This document shows positions 45,401 to 55,934 of a stretch of 64,000 bases of DNA, piece after piece. Where the stretch lies: NCBI RefSeq assembly GCF_036711975.1, contig NC_091972.1, positions 1,493,001 through 1,557,000 on the forward strand. Reading direction: 5' to 3'. This DNA comes from Onthophagus taurus (Eukaryota; Arthropoda; Insecta; Coleoptera; Scarabaeidae). Within the stretch, counting starts at the first letter, position 1. Every line of letters begins with the position of its first letter. Below the pieces are notes generated by a model that was given only the letters and a program-made list of their open reading frames with translations, was not told the DNA's origin and ran no database searches. The position numbers were made by a program, and so were the translations under genes.

Positions 45401-47465
45401 ACCTGTGGATATTGATATGGGGTATTTCCAAAATAATTTCCTTGATAAGCGTTTTGAAGGTTCTGATTATGAAAGGCATGAAAAGCGGCTTGAAGATCGC
45501 TCGGTTGATAATCGCTAGATCCGAAAGCATTTTGCACACAATTCGGATAACCGCTGCTAGGAAAGTTATTATAACAAGTAATTGGACTATTCGATAAAGA
45601 TTCCGAAAATAAACTTGACGTAGGAAACGATTTTGTTTGCGTAGACGAGGTATGTGAAGAATTAGAAATTTTCGTTTGTGAACATTCCGCTTTTCGTCCA
45701 TCGTCGTGTTTTAAAAACATCCTGGAATCTTGTTTTCCTCTAAGTTGATCTAACCAACTAGTAGATGGCGACGAAGGACGCGTTTTTGGCGGAATATACT
45801 TGTATGAACTCGTTGAAGATATTCCCTCATCTAAATTTCCAAATTGGATATCTTTACACGAAGAGGTATGTGCCAAAGGCGGTGAACTGTCTAAATTTAC
45901 GTGAGATTTCGATGTTGACGGTTTGTTGTTAGATGCAACTCCTTGAACTACATCCGAATATAATCTTCTAGCCGGGGTATTTGCAGCACATTCTGTTTCT
46001 GATCGCATAGGAACTATTGAAGAAGTTACTTTAGTATTTCTATTGGCTGTTGTTATAACATCGCTATCCTTAATTTTTTTTAAAACGTCTGTTAAGTTCT
46101 GATGGTAAAAATCGATTTGTTTTTTTAATAAAACTGGTTTGAAATATTAAATATTTACCTGCAAATTCCGAAAATCGCTGGCCTTTTCTTGAAGTTCATT
46201 AAAGTGATATGGATTTCGCTCTACGTTAAAATATTCGGGGTAATGAAGAAATTTTTGCGATGAAGATGATGTCTCGTCTATAAAGATGTTATCAAACGGA
46301 GATTTATACACTTGGAGTTTTTTATTTGGACCCATTTCTTCACATCTATTTGTTTTCCATATATTTTTGATTGCATCTAAATATTAACAAAAAAACGTAG
46401 CACAGCATTATATAAAACAAAATCTTTATAACATTATGCATAACAATTCTTCGTCGCTACTTTAAAAGAGAATATCCCCTTATAAAAAGGTCATTAAGAT
46501 CGTATTATAAAAAGATTAGCGATATTGACCAGAGTAAATAAATAAATATATAGGGGTATAACTAAACTTCCATTATCATGAAACATTTAGTGGATGCCTT
46601 CCATTTCTAATGTCTCAACTATCGATTGATCATCCTTTTTAAAACTAACAAATACGCACTTTACACATCATCATAAAAATAAAAAATGATTAACAAGTTA
46701 TATACAATATGCAAAATAATCATTTTTAAAGACGATTACTTTTCTTAGGATAATTAACTTACCAACATCAAATTTCATTTTAACCGTCATATCTTCAAAA
46801 CTATTAAAATTAAGAACCGGAGGTGGTACAATCATTTTTGAATCTATTTCAAATAAATAATCGTATTTTGTAAACCGTGGTTTTCCTGGTGTCCTTTCGA
46901 AATCTTCGTATCGCCTCGGATTGATCACGTGAAGATCTTCGTCATCGTTGCAGAAGTTTCTCGCCAAATCATAAGTTTCCGTGTGATTATAATCCGCAAG
47001 ATCCATGTACTGCGTCAAATTAAAAGTAGGAGAATAAGTTAGCCAGATGAAGAGCTGTTCGACTTCAGGTAACATCCATGGTTCGTTCGCGTTCATTTGC
47101 TTCAACTGGCACGGATAATGAAATACCACGTCCGGCCCGATAGGGGTGTATGACAATTCCCTGGATTCGTCGTACTTATAGTTCGAGTACTGCGCCAATT
47201 TACTATTGGGTATGCTGTCGCGAACGGTTCTCGGTCGTGTTACTTCTTCGGCGAACGTTTCCTGAATCTTTACGTAACGGGCATATAGCTCCTGTCAAGG
47301 TGACAGTTTAAAAAATTCTCTTAATCAAACGAAAGTTTCAATATTAAATTGAATTGTTACCTGATTGGCTTTGTGATAGAGATAGTTGTCGTTGGTCCAC
47401 GTTTTGTTCGCGTAAAAGATAACACTGTCGTATGCATCTTTTAATCTTCTTTTGATATTGGTCAT
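42438..47465 (-). CDS. Unrecognised 914-residue host protein (seven coding exons)
   Basis: Exons 47465-47361, 47291-46763, 46376-46159, 46098-45403, 45345-45062, 43401-42645 and 42593-42438 join in frame at GT/AG sites (2745 nt). The start ATG is preceded by an in-frame stop. Residues 1-285 look globular (MTNIKRRLKDAYDSVIFY at the N-terminus; LSYTPIGPDVVFHYPC and EPWMLPEVEQLF follow) with no domain I can name. From about 285 on the protein is low-complexity: Ser/Thr/Asn-rich, about eleven consecutive Gln near 557-567, Pro/Gln-rich, then Ser/Lys-rich. The end of exon 6 and the start of exon 7 each carry ELERQA followed by a YE.S motif, a short tandem duplication. The last exon ends in a hydrophobic tail. 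Exon 5 to 6 is separated by an intron that is almost entirely a Harbinger transposon. Function unknown; a scaffold or RNA-regulatory protein would fit the composition. Confidence 0.8.
43513..45027 (+). mobile_element. PIF/Harbinger transposon inside a host intron
   Basis: The terminal inverted repeats are TGCCCGTTTGCACC at both ends, flanked by TAA on the left and TTA on the right; this fits the 3-bp TWA target of Harbinger elements although the two copies differ at the middle base. The element is 1515 bp and holds a single complete transposase gene. It occupies nearly all of the 1660-bp intron of the 914-residue gene, in antisense orientation. No Myb-like second protein, which many Harbinger elements encode, is present, so mobility would need one supplied from elsewhere. 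Confidence 0.9.
43546..44803 (+). CDS. Harbinger (HARBI1-like) DDE nuclease, intact, four exons
   Basis: Exons 43546-43760, 43819-44102, 44164-44361 and 44415-44803 splice in frame at GT/AG sites into 361 residues, the usual length of HARBI1-like nucleases. The DDE triad is readable: D157 in GCIDGTHIK, D208 in WPGSTHDM and E270 in NTVERLFGVWKRRFP. A helix-turn-helix-like segment (LSTISDFMGIHVSTSSRII) precedes the catalytic core. The customary GDSGY motif reads GASGY here. Introns are 53-61 nt. There is no stop or frameshift, so the copy could be recently active or under selection. The ATG at 43546 lies 33 bp inside the left terminus. Confidence 0.9.
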
Positions 47466-47882
47466 CACTCATCACAGCCTCATTTGCAAAGTGGCAGTAC
47501 ATTAAATGCACCTATTTGTAATTCAGCGCCATTGTTTTCTGCGTTTCATCACGACCTACTTCATTTTTCCTAATATAGATGGACGTACAATTTTTAATAA
47601 TTACTAAAAAATTTATCCGTCAATTGTGACATTTCACGTAATAATATACAGGATTATCTGAATGACGTTCCCAAACTACAGGAGTCATTCTTTAGCAAAT
47701 TTTTTTTGGTTACTTTCTTATATAACCACTTCGAGCAGAACTATAAGCAACTTCGACTCACCTGGGGACCTTCAAAAATAACGGAAAATTTTAGTTTAAC
47801 TTTTTTTTCTCGAGGACTATAAACACCATATAATAATAGAGCACGTTTCTAGCTTATTTGTACTTTCAATATTCCCTTCTAA
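47466..47882. promoter_or_regulatory. Upstream region of the 914-residue gene
   Basis: This interval precedes the minus-strand ATG at 47465. It includes a short upstream minus-strand ORF (ATGGCGCTG..., about six codons, near 47530) in the presumed 5' leader. From about 47640 the sequence ('acaggattatctgaatgacg', 'ttcgactcacctggggacc') looks like another old transposon, into which the pogo-like element has inserted. Confidence 0.35.
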
Positions 47883-48651
47883 CAAGGGAAGTGTCACAAC
47901 TGTGTCTCACCGATTTCGATGCAATTTGGTACAGTCATAGAATGGGCCAAAATAAGGTTCGTACATTTTTTTATACGTGCGGTAAAAGCCCCTGGGGCGA
48001 GTTATAGGGGTTGAAAGTTTGGAGAAAAAGTACGTTTTCACTTATATTTTAAAAATGAAAAGTGCTATCAAAATTTGGTAAATTGTAACTGATATTCATT
48101 TTAAAAGAGCTTTCTTTTGATGTATCACACATATACCAGAGGGTTAAGAAGGGCGAACTACCCCTATTTTTTTGGAATTATTTAAAAACCACCCTATCGA
48201 TTTTGGCGGCATTAAGTATACTTCCAGCACGTTCAAAAATATTAGTTAAGGGTTTTTTCCCATTCGCTCTAGATCATCCCCAGCGAAGTTACGGGGGTTA
48301 ACATGTAACCACTTTTCGTAAGAATGATGTGATAAAATTGTCAGGTATTTTGAAAATACTTTAACAAAACCGTAAATTAGTCGCACAATAAAATGTTTAA
48401 TGTAAAATAAGGCATAATACACCATTTAGGGGTGGTTGGGGTTAACCACCCCCTTAAAAATTAATTCTATCCCGGGCATTACTTGTTGATTACGGCGAAA
48501 TTTGGTACTGTGTTTGTTTTATATAGTTTATTAGTTTATTTTTATTCTACATAATGTTGCCAAAAATACACCTACCAAAAAAATTTTGGCACAATATTTG
48601 TTTTTTTAGTGCCGCTTGCTAAAGGTCATTTCTCAAAATAGTTTTTTCTAG

Positions 48652-48658
48652 TATAAAA
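48652..48658 (+). promoter_or_regulatory. TATA box of the pogo-like transposase
   Basis: TATAAAA lies 58 bp upstream of the transposase ATG, and about 30 bp further on is a tttcag initiator-like site. The promoter sits between the left inverted arm and the coding frame, as expected for an autonomous element. Confidence 0.55.
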
Positions 48659-48709
48659 GAACGTGTGCCCAGTGGGTAGATTTTAGTTTCAGAGCAACTG
48701 ACAGAAGCA

Positions 48710-50299
48710 ATGGTTACAATAAACCCAATAAACGTTTTAAATTTGCTAATGACAGTTTTTACTGTTATGAATATTCCCCAGACTCCTGTAAATGAAGCAG
48801 AAGTTAGTTTAAAAGAAAATATACAGCGTATTTTAATGGAAAGTATGGAAGACTACAATATGCAAATTGAAGACGAAACTGTATTAATTTTCGATTCATC
48901 CAATGGCATCAATGACGGTCAGCAAATTATTGAAGACCAGGATACAACTGACAGGTTTGTAGAAGATACTGATGCTCATTGTCCATTGAAGGATGACATC
49001 GACTACGAGTACAAATTAGAGGCGGTAAATTACTGGACAAGTGGGAAGAAAGGTTATTTGAAACTAGAAACCGTAAAAAACAAATACCGAAAAGTAACGT
49101 CAAAGACCCAATTGCACAGATGGTCTAAATATATTGAAGAAAGAGGGACATACAAAGAAAAATTAGCAGAAATTACCGAATTTGTAATTAATCAAGCGAG
49201 AGCCGCCGTAGATAATAAATTGCCACTACATGATATTGATATACGCAGATGGGCTATACAAGCTAGAAATGAAAAGAATTTATCTCCTCAACTGTTCAAA
49301 GCATCTCATAGCTGGGTGCAACGTTTTAAGAAAGCAAATCGGTTAGTAAGCCGAAAAATAACAAAATTTCTATCCCAAAAACAAATTGGAAATGTTGATC
49401 GAGTAAAAACTTTAGCAAAAGATTTCGTTAAAGAGGCAAAGCTACAAATCCAAATATATGGACCTGAAAACACCTACAATTCGGATCAGAGCGGTTTTAA
49501 CTTGGAATTCCATTCGGGAAGAACATTAAGCGATTTAGGAGTTAAAACCGTAGAAAGTGTGGTCCAGTCGGTGTCATCTACAACGCACAGTTACACAATT
49601 CAACCCGTAATATCTGCTGATGGGAAACTTCTTTCTCCACTTTTTATTGTTTTAAAAGAACCCTCTGGCAGCTTTGGACCGAGGGTAGCAAATACAATGT
49701 TTAAAGCAGACAATATATACGTTTTGGCATCAAAATCTGGAAAGTTAACTTCAGAACACATGAAAAATTGGCTCCAAAATGTATATTTTCCAAATACTGG
49801 TTCTAAATCATTATTATTATTAGATTCTTGGAGTGGCCATTGTCCTGAAGTTATTAGTGAAATAACTCCATCAGGTACTAATTTTAAACATTTATCTATA
49901 CCTGCAGGGACAACAGGTCAAATACAGCCCCTAGATGTATTTGGTTTCAGAATATGGAAAAATTTTATTAGAAGATTCTCTGATCAGATTATTCTTTACC
50001 AGTATGATGTCAATTTACATCAGAGGGATAACATATTAAAATTGCAATCGTTGACGCATAACCAGTTGGCTTCCCCTCGGTTTATAAATGTTTTTAAATA
50101 CGCATGGTTTGCAAGTGGCTATATAGAGGAGAGACCAGACCATTTTGAAAATCCCGTGGAAGTTTGCTTTTCGAGTGAGAAGCCAACGTGTGATATCTGT
50201 GGGGATATAGCGGTCATAACATGTGCATGGTGTAAAAAATCATTATGTTTAAAACATTTTTTCCACGACTTTCATTTTTGCCAACACTACGTAGAATAA
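48710..50299 (+). CDS. DDE_1 transposase of the pogo/Tigger type, intact
   Basis: The 529-residue frame is uninterrupted. Residues about 95-225 resemble the paired helix-turn-helix (CENP-B-like) DNA-binding part, with KLEAVNYWTSGKKGYLKLE and FKASHSWVQRFKKAN. The catalytic core has D259 in NSDQSGFN, D372 in LLLDSWSGH and D409 in GQIQPLDVFGF, the DDD arrangement of pogo transposases. The last 35 residues form a Cys/His-rich tail (CDICGD, CAWCKKSLC, then HFFHDFHFC) that could bind zinc and is not part of the classical pogo protein. AATAAA motifs at 50295-50306 overlap and follow the stop codon. Confidence 0.9.
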   Translation: MVTINPINVLNLLMTVFTVMNIPQTPVNEAEVSLKENIQRILMESMEDYNMQIEDETVLIFDSSNGINDGQQIIEDQDTTDRFVEDTDAHCPLKDDIDYEYKLEAVNYWTSGKKGYLKLETVKNKYRKVTSKTQLHRWSKYIEERGTYKEKLAEITEFVINQARAAVDNKLPLHDIDIRRWAIQARNEKNLSPQLFKASHSWVQRFKKANRLVSRKITKFLSQKQIGNVDRVKTLAKDFVKEAKLQIQIYGPENTYNSDQSGFNLEFHSGRTLSDLGVKTVESVVQSVSSTTHSYTIQPVISADGKLLSPLFIVLKEPSGSFGPRVANTMFKADNIYVLASKSGKLTSEHMKNWLQNVYFPNTGSKSLLLLDSWSGHCPEVISEITPSGTNFKHLSIPAGTTGQIQPLDVFGFRIWKNFIRRFSDQIILYQYDVNLHQRDNILKLQSLTHNQLASPRFINVFKYAWFASGYIEERPDHFENPVEVCFSSEKPTCDICGDIAVITCAWCKKSLCLKHFFHDFHFCQHYVE

Positions 50300-51855
50300 A
50301 AATAAATTTAATATTGAAAATTAATATAATACATAAAAAACGTCAATTAGTAATGTAGAATAAACTTCTTTGGTATATTGAACTATTTTTTTTGTCAGTT
50401 GCTTTTTAACTCATAAATAAATAAAATATCTTATTTATCTAGTAGTTTTATATTTATTATTTAAAGAAAATGAGGGTAGTTTACCTCGTGGAACATCGAT
50501 AGATAGATTTTTAAAAAACAATACCACAGTTACGATGGCAGTTTTCATCTTCGAGGTATAAACAAAAAACTACCCCTAATTTGTAACCCTTATAACCATT
50601 TTCAAAAATTTTTACTTCAAATATAAAACAAACACAGTACCAAATTTCGCCGTAATCGACAAATAACGCCCGGGATAGAATTAATTTTTAAGGGGGTGGA
50701 TAACCCCAACAACCCCTATATGGTGTATTATGCCTTATTTTACACTAAACATTTTATTGTGCGACTAATTTACGGTTTTGTTTAAAGTATTTTCAAAATA
50801 CCTGACAATTTTATCACATCATTCTTACGAAAAGTGCTTACATGTTAACCCCCGTAACTTCGCTGGGGTTGATCTAGGGCGAATGGGAAAAAACCCTTAA
50901 CTAATATTTTTGAACGCACTAGAAGTATACTTAATGCCGCCAAAATCGATAGGGTGGTTTTTAAATAATTCCAAAAAAATAGGGGTAGTTCGCCCTTTTT
51001 AACCCTCTGCTATATGTGTGACACATCAAAAGAAAGCTCTTTTAAAATGAATATCAGTTACAATTTACCAAATTTTGATAGCACTTTTCGTTTTCAAAAT
51101 ATAAGTGAAAACGTACTTTTTCTCCAAACTTTCAACCCCTATAACTCGCCCCAGGGGCTTTTACCGCACGTATAAAAAAATGTGCGAACCTTATTTTGGC
51201 CCATTCTATGACTGTACCAAATTGCATCGAAATCGGTGAGACACAGTTGTGACACTTCCCTTGTAAGTTACTAAATGTAACCAGCCACGTTCAATTCTTG
51301 CCTCGATTTTTTGTATGAAGGTGGAAGGTACATCGGAAAATTTGATTTAGCTAGATGAAAATATTCTAAAACTCTTTTGCCCCTCTGATGTTCTTCGAAA
51401 ATTCAATAACTTCTCAGAAAAAAAAAATAATTAAGCAAACACTACTGTTAAGCTGTAGGATTGTTTTTGAATATGTAGATCCCTGGTCTAACCAGTATAA
51501 CAACTAAATAAAATTCAAAAAAAATGTTTTACTACTGGTTTTATTTCTAAATTCTTTTGAATAATAATAATAATAATAGTACTTTATTGACCGCAACGAC
51601 CAACATAAAAAAGTTAAACAATAATATAAAGAAAAAACAAATATAAATGAAAAATTCATTCTATATGTGAAACTAATTACAATCTGCGGCCAATAGGCGG
51701 AGTCCAGATTGGCATCCATCGCGATGGAAGCCATCTGTTCAACTCAACCTAGAGTTGAGAATGACTAATAATTACATCTTCAATTGTTTTCCGCAATTAA
51801 ATTAATCAATTCAAATGATTCCCTATATAACCAATAAATAGATAACAACCCAATG

Positions 51856-54450
51856 TCAGAGCACTGAGGCAGCATAAGGATTATGTTGACCTATCTGAAG
51901 CCGAAACAAGGTGTTACGCAAGTTAACTTTAAAAACGGATAGACTTTTATTTTTAAATTCAGGAGGACAGGAATTATACTCCTTGGCCACATTATATGAA
52001 AAAGAGCACCTAAAAAGAGCTTTCTTGTGAGCAGGAACGGCGATAGTATTTTTGTGTCTAAGATTCAAGTTATGAACATCGGTCCTATAGGTGATTTTAT
52101 TATATAAGTAAGGTGGAGTCCCCGTAGTAATTAACTTGTGCACAAGACACAAGAACTGATGTTTGAATTTGTTTCTGATATTTAACCATTTTGCAGTAAC
52201 CAATGTGTGACTAATATTTTCACGCTTACGAACGCCATACATAAAACGAAGACAGCTATTTTGAACCCTTTGAATACGATGAAGTTCATACCCAGTTAAA
52301 CATGGACCATACATGGCAGCACAATGCACAAAATTTGACAGAACAAGTGTTTCGCACAAACGTTTCTTTGTAATTATATTTAAAATGTGTCGGTGTTGAT
52401 AGAGGCATCTAAGAACACCATATGCCTTTTTCACGCAAGCAGTGACATGACTGCTGAATCGCAGATTGCTGTCGACAAGCACACCCAGATTTTTTGACTC
52501 AGGGTACACTACCAGCCTCTCTCCACCCAAAAATATACCGACAAAATATACCTAGGCAACTGGGATGTATACAAGGAAAACAATAGAGGAGCCAGAATAG
52601 ACCCCTGTGACACTCCCACTCTCGCAGGCAGTGATGATGAAGATACATTGTTCCAAAAGCAAAACCGCTGAGTCGGACAGACCAACATAGCGCAGAAGAG
52701 CTAAAAGCATTGAATGGTTAACCTTACCAAAGGCCTTACTGTAGTCCAGCAGTATAAGTATCCCACATAGACCGCCATCACGAGCTCTAATAATATCGTC
52801 TGTTACCTTTAATAGAGCCGTTGTACAGCTATGGTTAGGTCGAAAACCAGACTGAGAGGTGGGCAAGATGTTATGATCACTAATATATTTACGCAATTGG
52901 ACCTCCATGCACCTTTCAAGGACTTTTGAGATAACTGGCAGGATACTAATTGGACGCAGGTCCGCCAAACCTGCTGGATTTGGTTTTTTAGGCAACGGCA
53001 TTACCAAAGCAATCTTCCAGGCTTCCGGGAAAATAGACTGTTTAAGACAGGTATTTATAATATGTACAATGTAGGGCAATATTTCAGGGAGACACATTCT
53101 TATAAATGTGATGTTCAATTCGTCTATGCCAGAAGATGTTGATTTAATGCCATTTAAAATTTTAATGATCGAAGAGGTGTCACTGAGTCCAAACGAAAAT
53201 CTCTCATGGGAATTTGGGTAAAGCATATTTGTACCATAAAAAGTGAGCAAATCATCATCCACATCAGCATAACCAACAGAATTCACAAAATAATCATTAA
53301 TATTTCCAACATAATCTAAATGTGCGGGAACAGTGGGTTTGGACCTGTTGACAATCTGCAACTTGGATAACAGCCGCCAACTACTCTTTACATCACTAGT
53401 CACAAATGTACTATTTAAGAAAGATTTCTTTTCTCGTCGTATTGCAGAAGTCGTTAAATTGCGTAAGGACTTGTAGTAGTCGAAGTGCGCTATTAATTTA
53501 GTTCTTTTATATCGAGATAAGGCTCTATCCCTCAGCGACATCATTAGTTTTATTGTGTCCGTTAACCATGGTGCAAATGGCCTATGTAATCTGAGTGACC
53601 GAACCGGTGCATGAAAATCTAGAAGTGCCAAAAGATGAGTGTTTAAAAAATGTACTTTCTGATTAACATCAGTTATATGATAGATTGCATAGAGTGGTAA
53701 CCGGGATAAGTCACCCTTCAGACTATAGGCATCGATGTTTGATATAGGTCTACAAAATTTGGTAATCGGAATGGGCCTTGAATCAGAAATAGTAATGTCA
53801 CATTGAACAAGATTGTGGTCTGACATATGCATCGGTATGCTTGCCTGGATAATACAACCGTCCGGGTTGTTAGTGATCAAACAGTCAATCAAGGAACTCG
53901 AGTTTGTGGTGATACGGGTAGGAGAATTTATCATCTGAGAAAGGGATAACTCTTCTAAAAGCGTATTAAACCTCTCTGTATATGTGCTATTAAAATTCAG
54001 CATGTTTATATTTAAATCGCCCGCGCAATACAAATAGTCGGTAATACCCTGTAAGCAGCATAGTGTGGAGCATAAATTATCAAGAAAAGCACATACATTC
54101 GAGGCAGGGGACCTATAAATGCAGCCAAAAGAACATGCATATGAATTGAATAACAACCGGACCCAGACCTGTTCAACATCATTATCAACAATCCCCATAT
54201 CCAGCTCACAGATATATTTCAGGCCCTGAGCCAGGTACAATGCCACTCCTCCACCCCTCGTCTGTCTATCACGTCTCACAACATTATAACCCGGAATAGT
54301 GATTGCAGCGTTTGGAATCTGTTCTGACAACCATGTTTCACTTACTCCAAATACGTCATACTTGCCGTCGACCACGACTCTACTCAATTCGTCGAAATGC
54401 GCCACCAGCGATCTGACATTGAGATTGCCAAACTTTAGCACTCTAACCAT
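51856..54450 (-). pseudogene. ORF2 with APE endonuclease and reverse transcriptase, catalytic centre deleted
   Basis: From the ATG at 54450: LKFGNLNVRSL, VSETWLSE, GDLNINML and SDHNLVQCDI mark the endonuclease; FRPNHSCTTALLKV and DYSKAFGKVNHS mark the reverse transcriptase (Gly where Asp is usual in KAFD). The frame shifts just before the GVSQGSILAPLLF segment (about 52585-52625). The sequence then jumps near 52540 to GGERLVVYPESKNLGVLVD (52530-51856), so the segment with the YADD box is gone. The C-terminal region runs on intact to 51856. Confidence 0.85.
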
Positions 54451-54694
54451 AGAACTATAATATAGGTATTTATAAAAGTAAACAAGTAAATTTATACGAC
54501 CTTGCTTACAACACTATATCTCCGCCAACGTGCGCATTACTTATGTAAGAAAATTATAGTTTCCGCGAGTACAACAGGAAGCAAAATAAAATATAACAAA
54601 AAAATAATAATAATAATAACCTGTATTCAAAAAAGAAAGAAGAAAAAAGATGAGAAAAAAAGAAAATCTTGTCTTACCACTAAATGATATCTTA

Positions 54695-54979
54695 CTAAAT
54701 GAAAACTAGTTTAAAGTTAATTATGTTTTCTACGCCGGATACGCATAAAATCTCAAGCGAGAGACAGTCCACCGAACCTTCAGAAGAAAAATCAGCAGCA
54801 TTCTTGAATTGCATAACGGATCCTCTGTATTCAACCATGACTCTGCCATCCCTAGTCCAGGCCTTCCCTCGTCCAACAATTGATTGCGCTTGCTTAAGTA
54901 AGTTAAAGCGTTTACTTGTTAAGTCCTCTTGTACGACAATTCCGGACCCCTTCAGTTTCCGTCTAGCTGTACAAACCAA
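54695..54979 (-). pseudogene. ORF1-like fragment of a non-LTR retrotransposon
   Basis: The 94-codon frame has RRKLKGSGIVVQEDLTSKR followed by a WTRDGRV motif, a combination found near the C-terminus of gag-like ORF1 proteins in several insect non-LTR elements. It lies 245 bp upstream of the ORF2 start on the same strand, the right position for ORF1. The N-terminal part is not recognisable. Confidence 0.55.
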
Positions 54980-55044
54980 TCAACCTGACATGTTTCGATC
55001 AATAAATTACTAATACAGAGAGAAAAACGGAAGAGTGTGTTCAA

Positions 55045-55314
55045 ATGATCAGAAACGCACTCTTTGATATTATGCGAAAGGTCAACTGTTCAAAGGATTT
55101 GTACATAGGATTAAAGAATTACTATCAAGATAGATATGACACAATCAGGAACATAGAACAAAAGCCACACGCAAAGATTTTCTCGGATATCATCATAGAA
55201 AACTTTTTCCAGTTATTAAGGACAACTGACGAAATCAAGACAGCTCCTGAGTATGTCGATAACCTGGTAGTACTGATGAAGCCAGACAATAGGAAACGCA
55301 ATATGTTAACTTAA
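55045..55314 (+). other. Unrecognised short ORF
   Basis: The 89-codon frame (MIRNALFDIMRKVNCSKDL at the start) has a protein-like, charged composition unlike AT-driven chance ORFs, and stays open upstream of its ATG. No domain was recognised, and no acceptor or donor clearly bounds it. It lies between a retroelement remnant and a fold-back repeat, so a decayed mobile-element gene is the likeliest source. Confidence 0.25.
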
Positions 55315-55349
55315 ATTTTGTTAGATTCTAAATTTTGTTAATAAAATAT

Positions 55350-55545
55350 AGGTACGAAGGCTTTCACGGCAGCTGTTAATTAAACTAAAACTAGAACTAA
55401 CACTAGCACTATCACTTCGAACTGCTTTCTGAAGAATGTTGCAACATGGCATCCGAAACGTTAAACATTTTTTCAAAAAACGCACGGCTTAACCGAAAGT
55501 TTCTAGTTCTAGGTCTAGTGTTAAGTTTTAGTTTAATTTGTTAAT
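55350..55545. repeat. YTAGNN-hexamer fold-back repeat
   Basis: The element starts tacgaaggctttcacggc (about 55352), runs through aaactaaaactagaactaac, the loop phrase 'gaatgttgcaacatggcatc', then the inverted block 'gtttctagttctaggtctag' and ttagtttaat. It is a well-preserved copy of the family. Confidence 0.8.
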
Positions 55546-55849
55546 AAAGTTAGTGAAAAAAACGATAGCTGATGGGTAACTAGTTAATGAGCTGCTGATT
55601 AACTGGCTAATGATGATTAGGTTTATGACTAAATCTTTCCAATTGAATTTTAAATGAGATTCAACAATCCTGGGATTTTACCTAAGTCGTAAAAGAAAAT
55701 ATCTTGTTAATGGCAGTAAACGAGACGTTAGAATCTTTCAAAGTTGACGATTTTGTATTAATATATCAAATCCAGCGCTTCGGCCGCAAACGAGCACGGC
55801 GATTTGAATCGAAATCATTCCTCATACAACTTGGTAAAGATATAAAAGC

Positions 55850-55932
55850 TCTTATAATTTACCCTCATACTACCGAGATCGTTCTAGTTTTAGTTCGATT
55901 AACACCGGCCGTGAAAGTCTTCATAATTATAT
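55850..55932. repeat. YTAGNN-hexamer repeat, terminal fragment
   Basis: The sequence 'gttctagttttagttcgatt' is followed by 'aacaccggccgtgaaagtcttc', the inverted terminus of the family. The next non-LTR element begins directly after it, with its TAAA-type tail at 55930-55955. Confidence 0.7.
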
Positions 55933-55934
55933 AT

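Larger units (their letters stand above)
47883..51263 (+). mobile_element. Complete pogo/Tigger-like transposon with long inverted repeats
   Basis: The arms 47883-48524 and 50621-51263 are inverted copies about 640 bp long with few differences. They begin CAAGGGAAGTGTCACAAC. The element is flanked by TAA on both sides (47880-47882, 51264-51266), a 3-bp duplication rather than the TA expected for pogo relatives. The 3381-bp element contains one intact transposase with its own core promoter. High arm similarity and an open gene point to recent arrival. Confidence 0.9.
51560..55010 (-). mobile_element. CR1/jockey-like non-LTR retrotransposon, deleted
   Basis: A minus-strand element ends at its 3' side in an ATT-type microsatellite (51560-51578). 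It carries ORF2 in two pieces and, upstream, the end of an ORF1-like frame (54979-54695). A second TTA microsatellite at about 54597-54621 raises the alternative that the ORF1 fragment belongs to a separate element whose tail lies there. The reverse transcriptase lost its catalytic centre by an internal deletion. Inactive. Confidence 0.78.

Noticed and set aside
54502..54687. 61-codon Lys-rich ORF next to a TAA microsatellite
   Set aside because: The Lys codons come from A-rich simple sequence; there is no sign of a gene.
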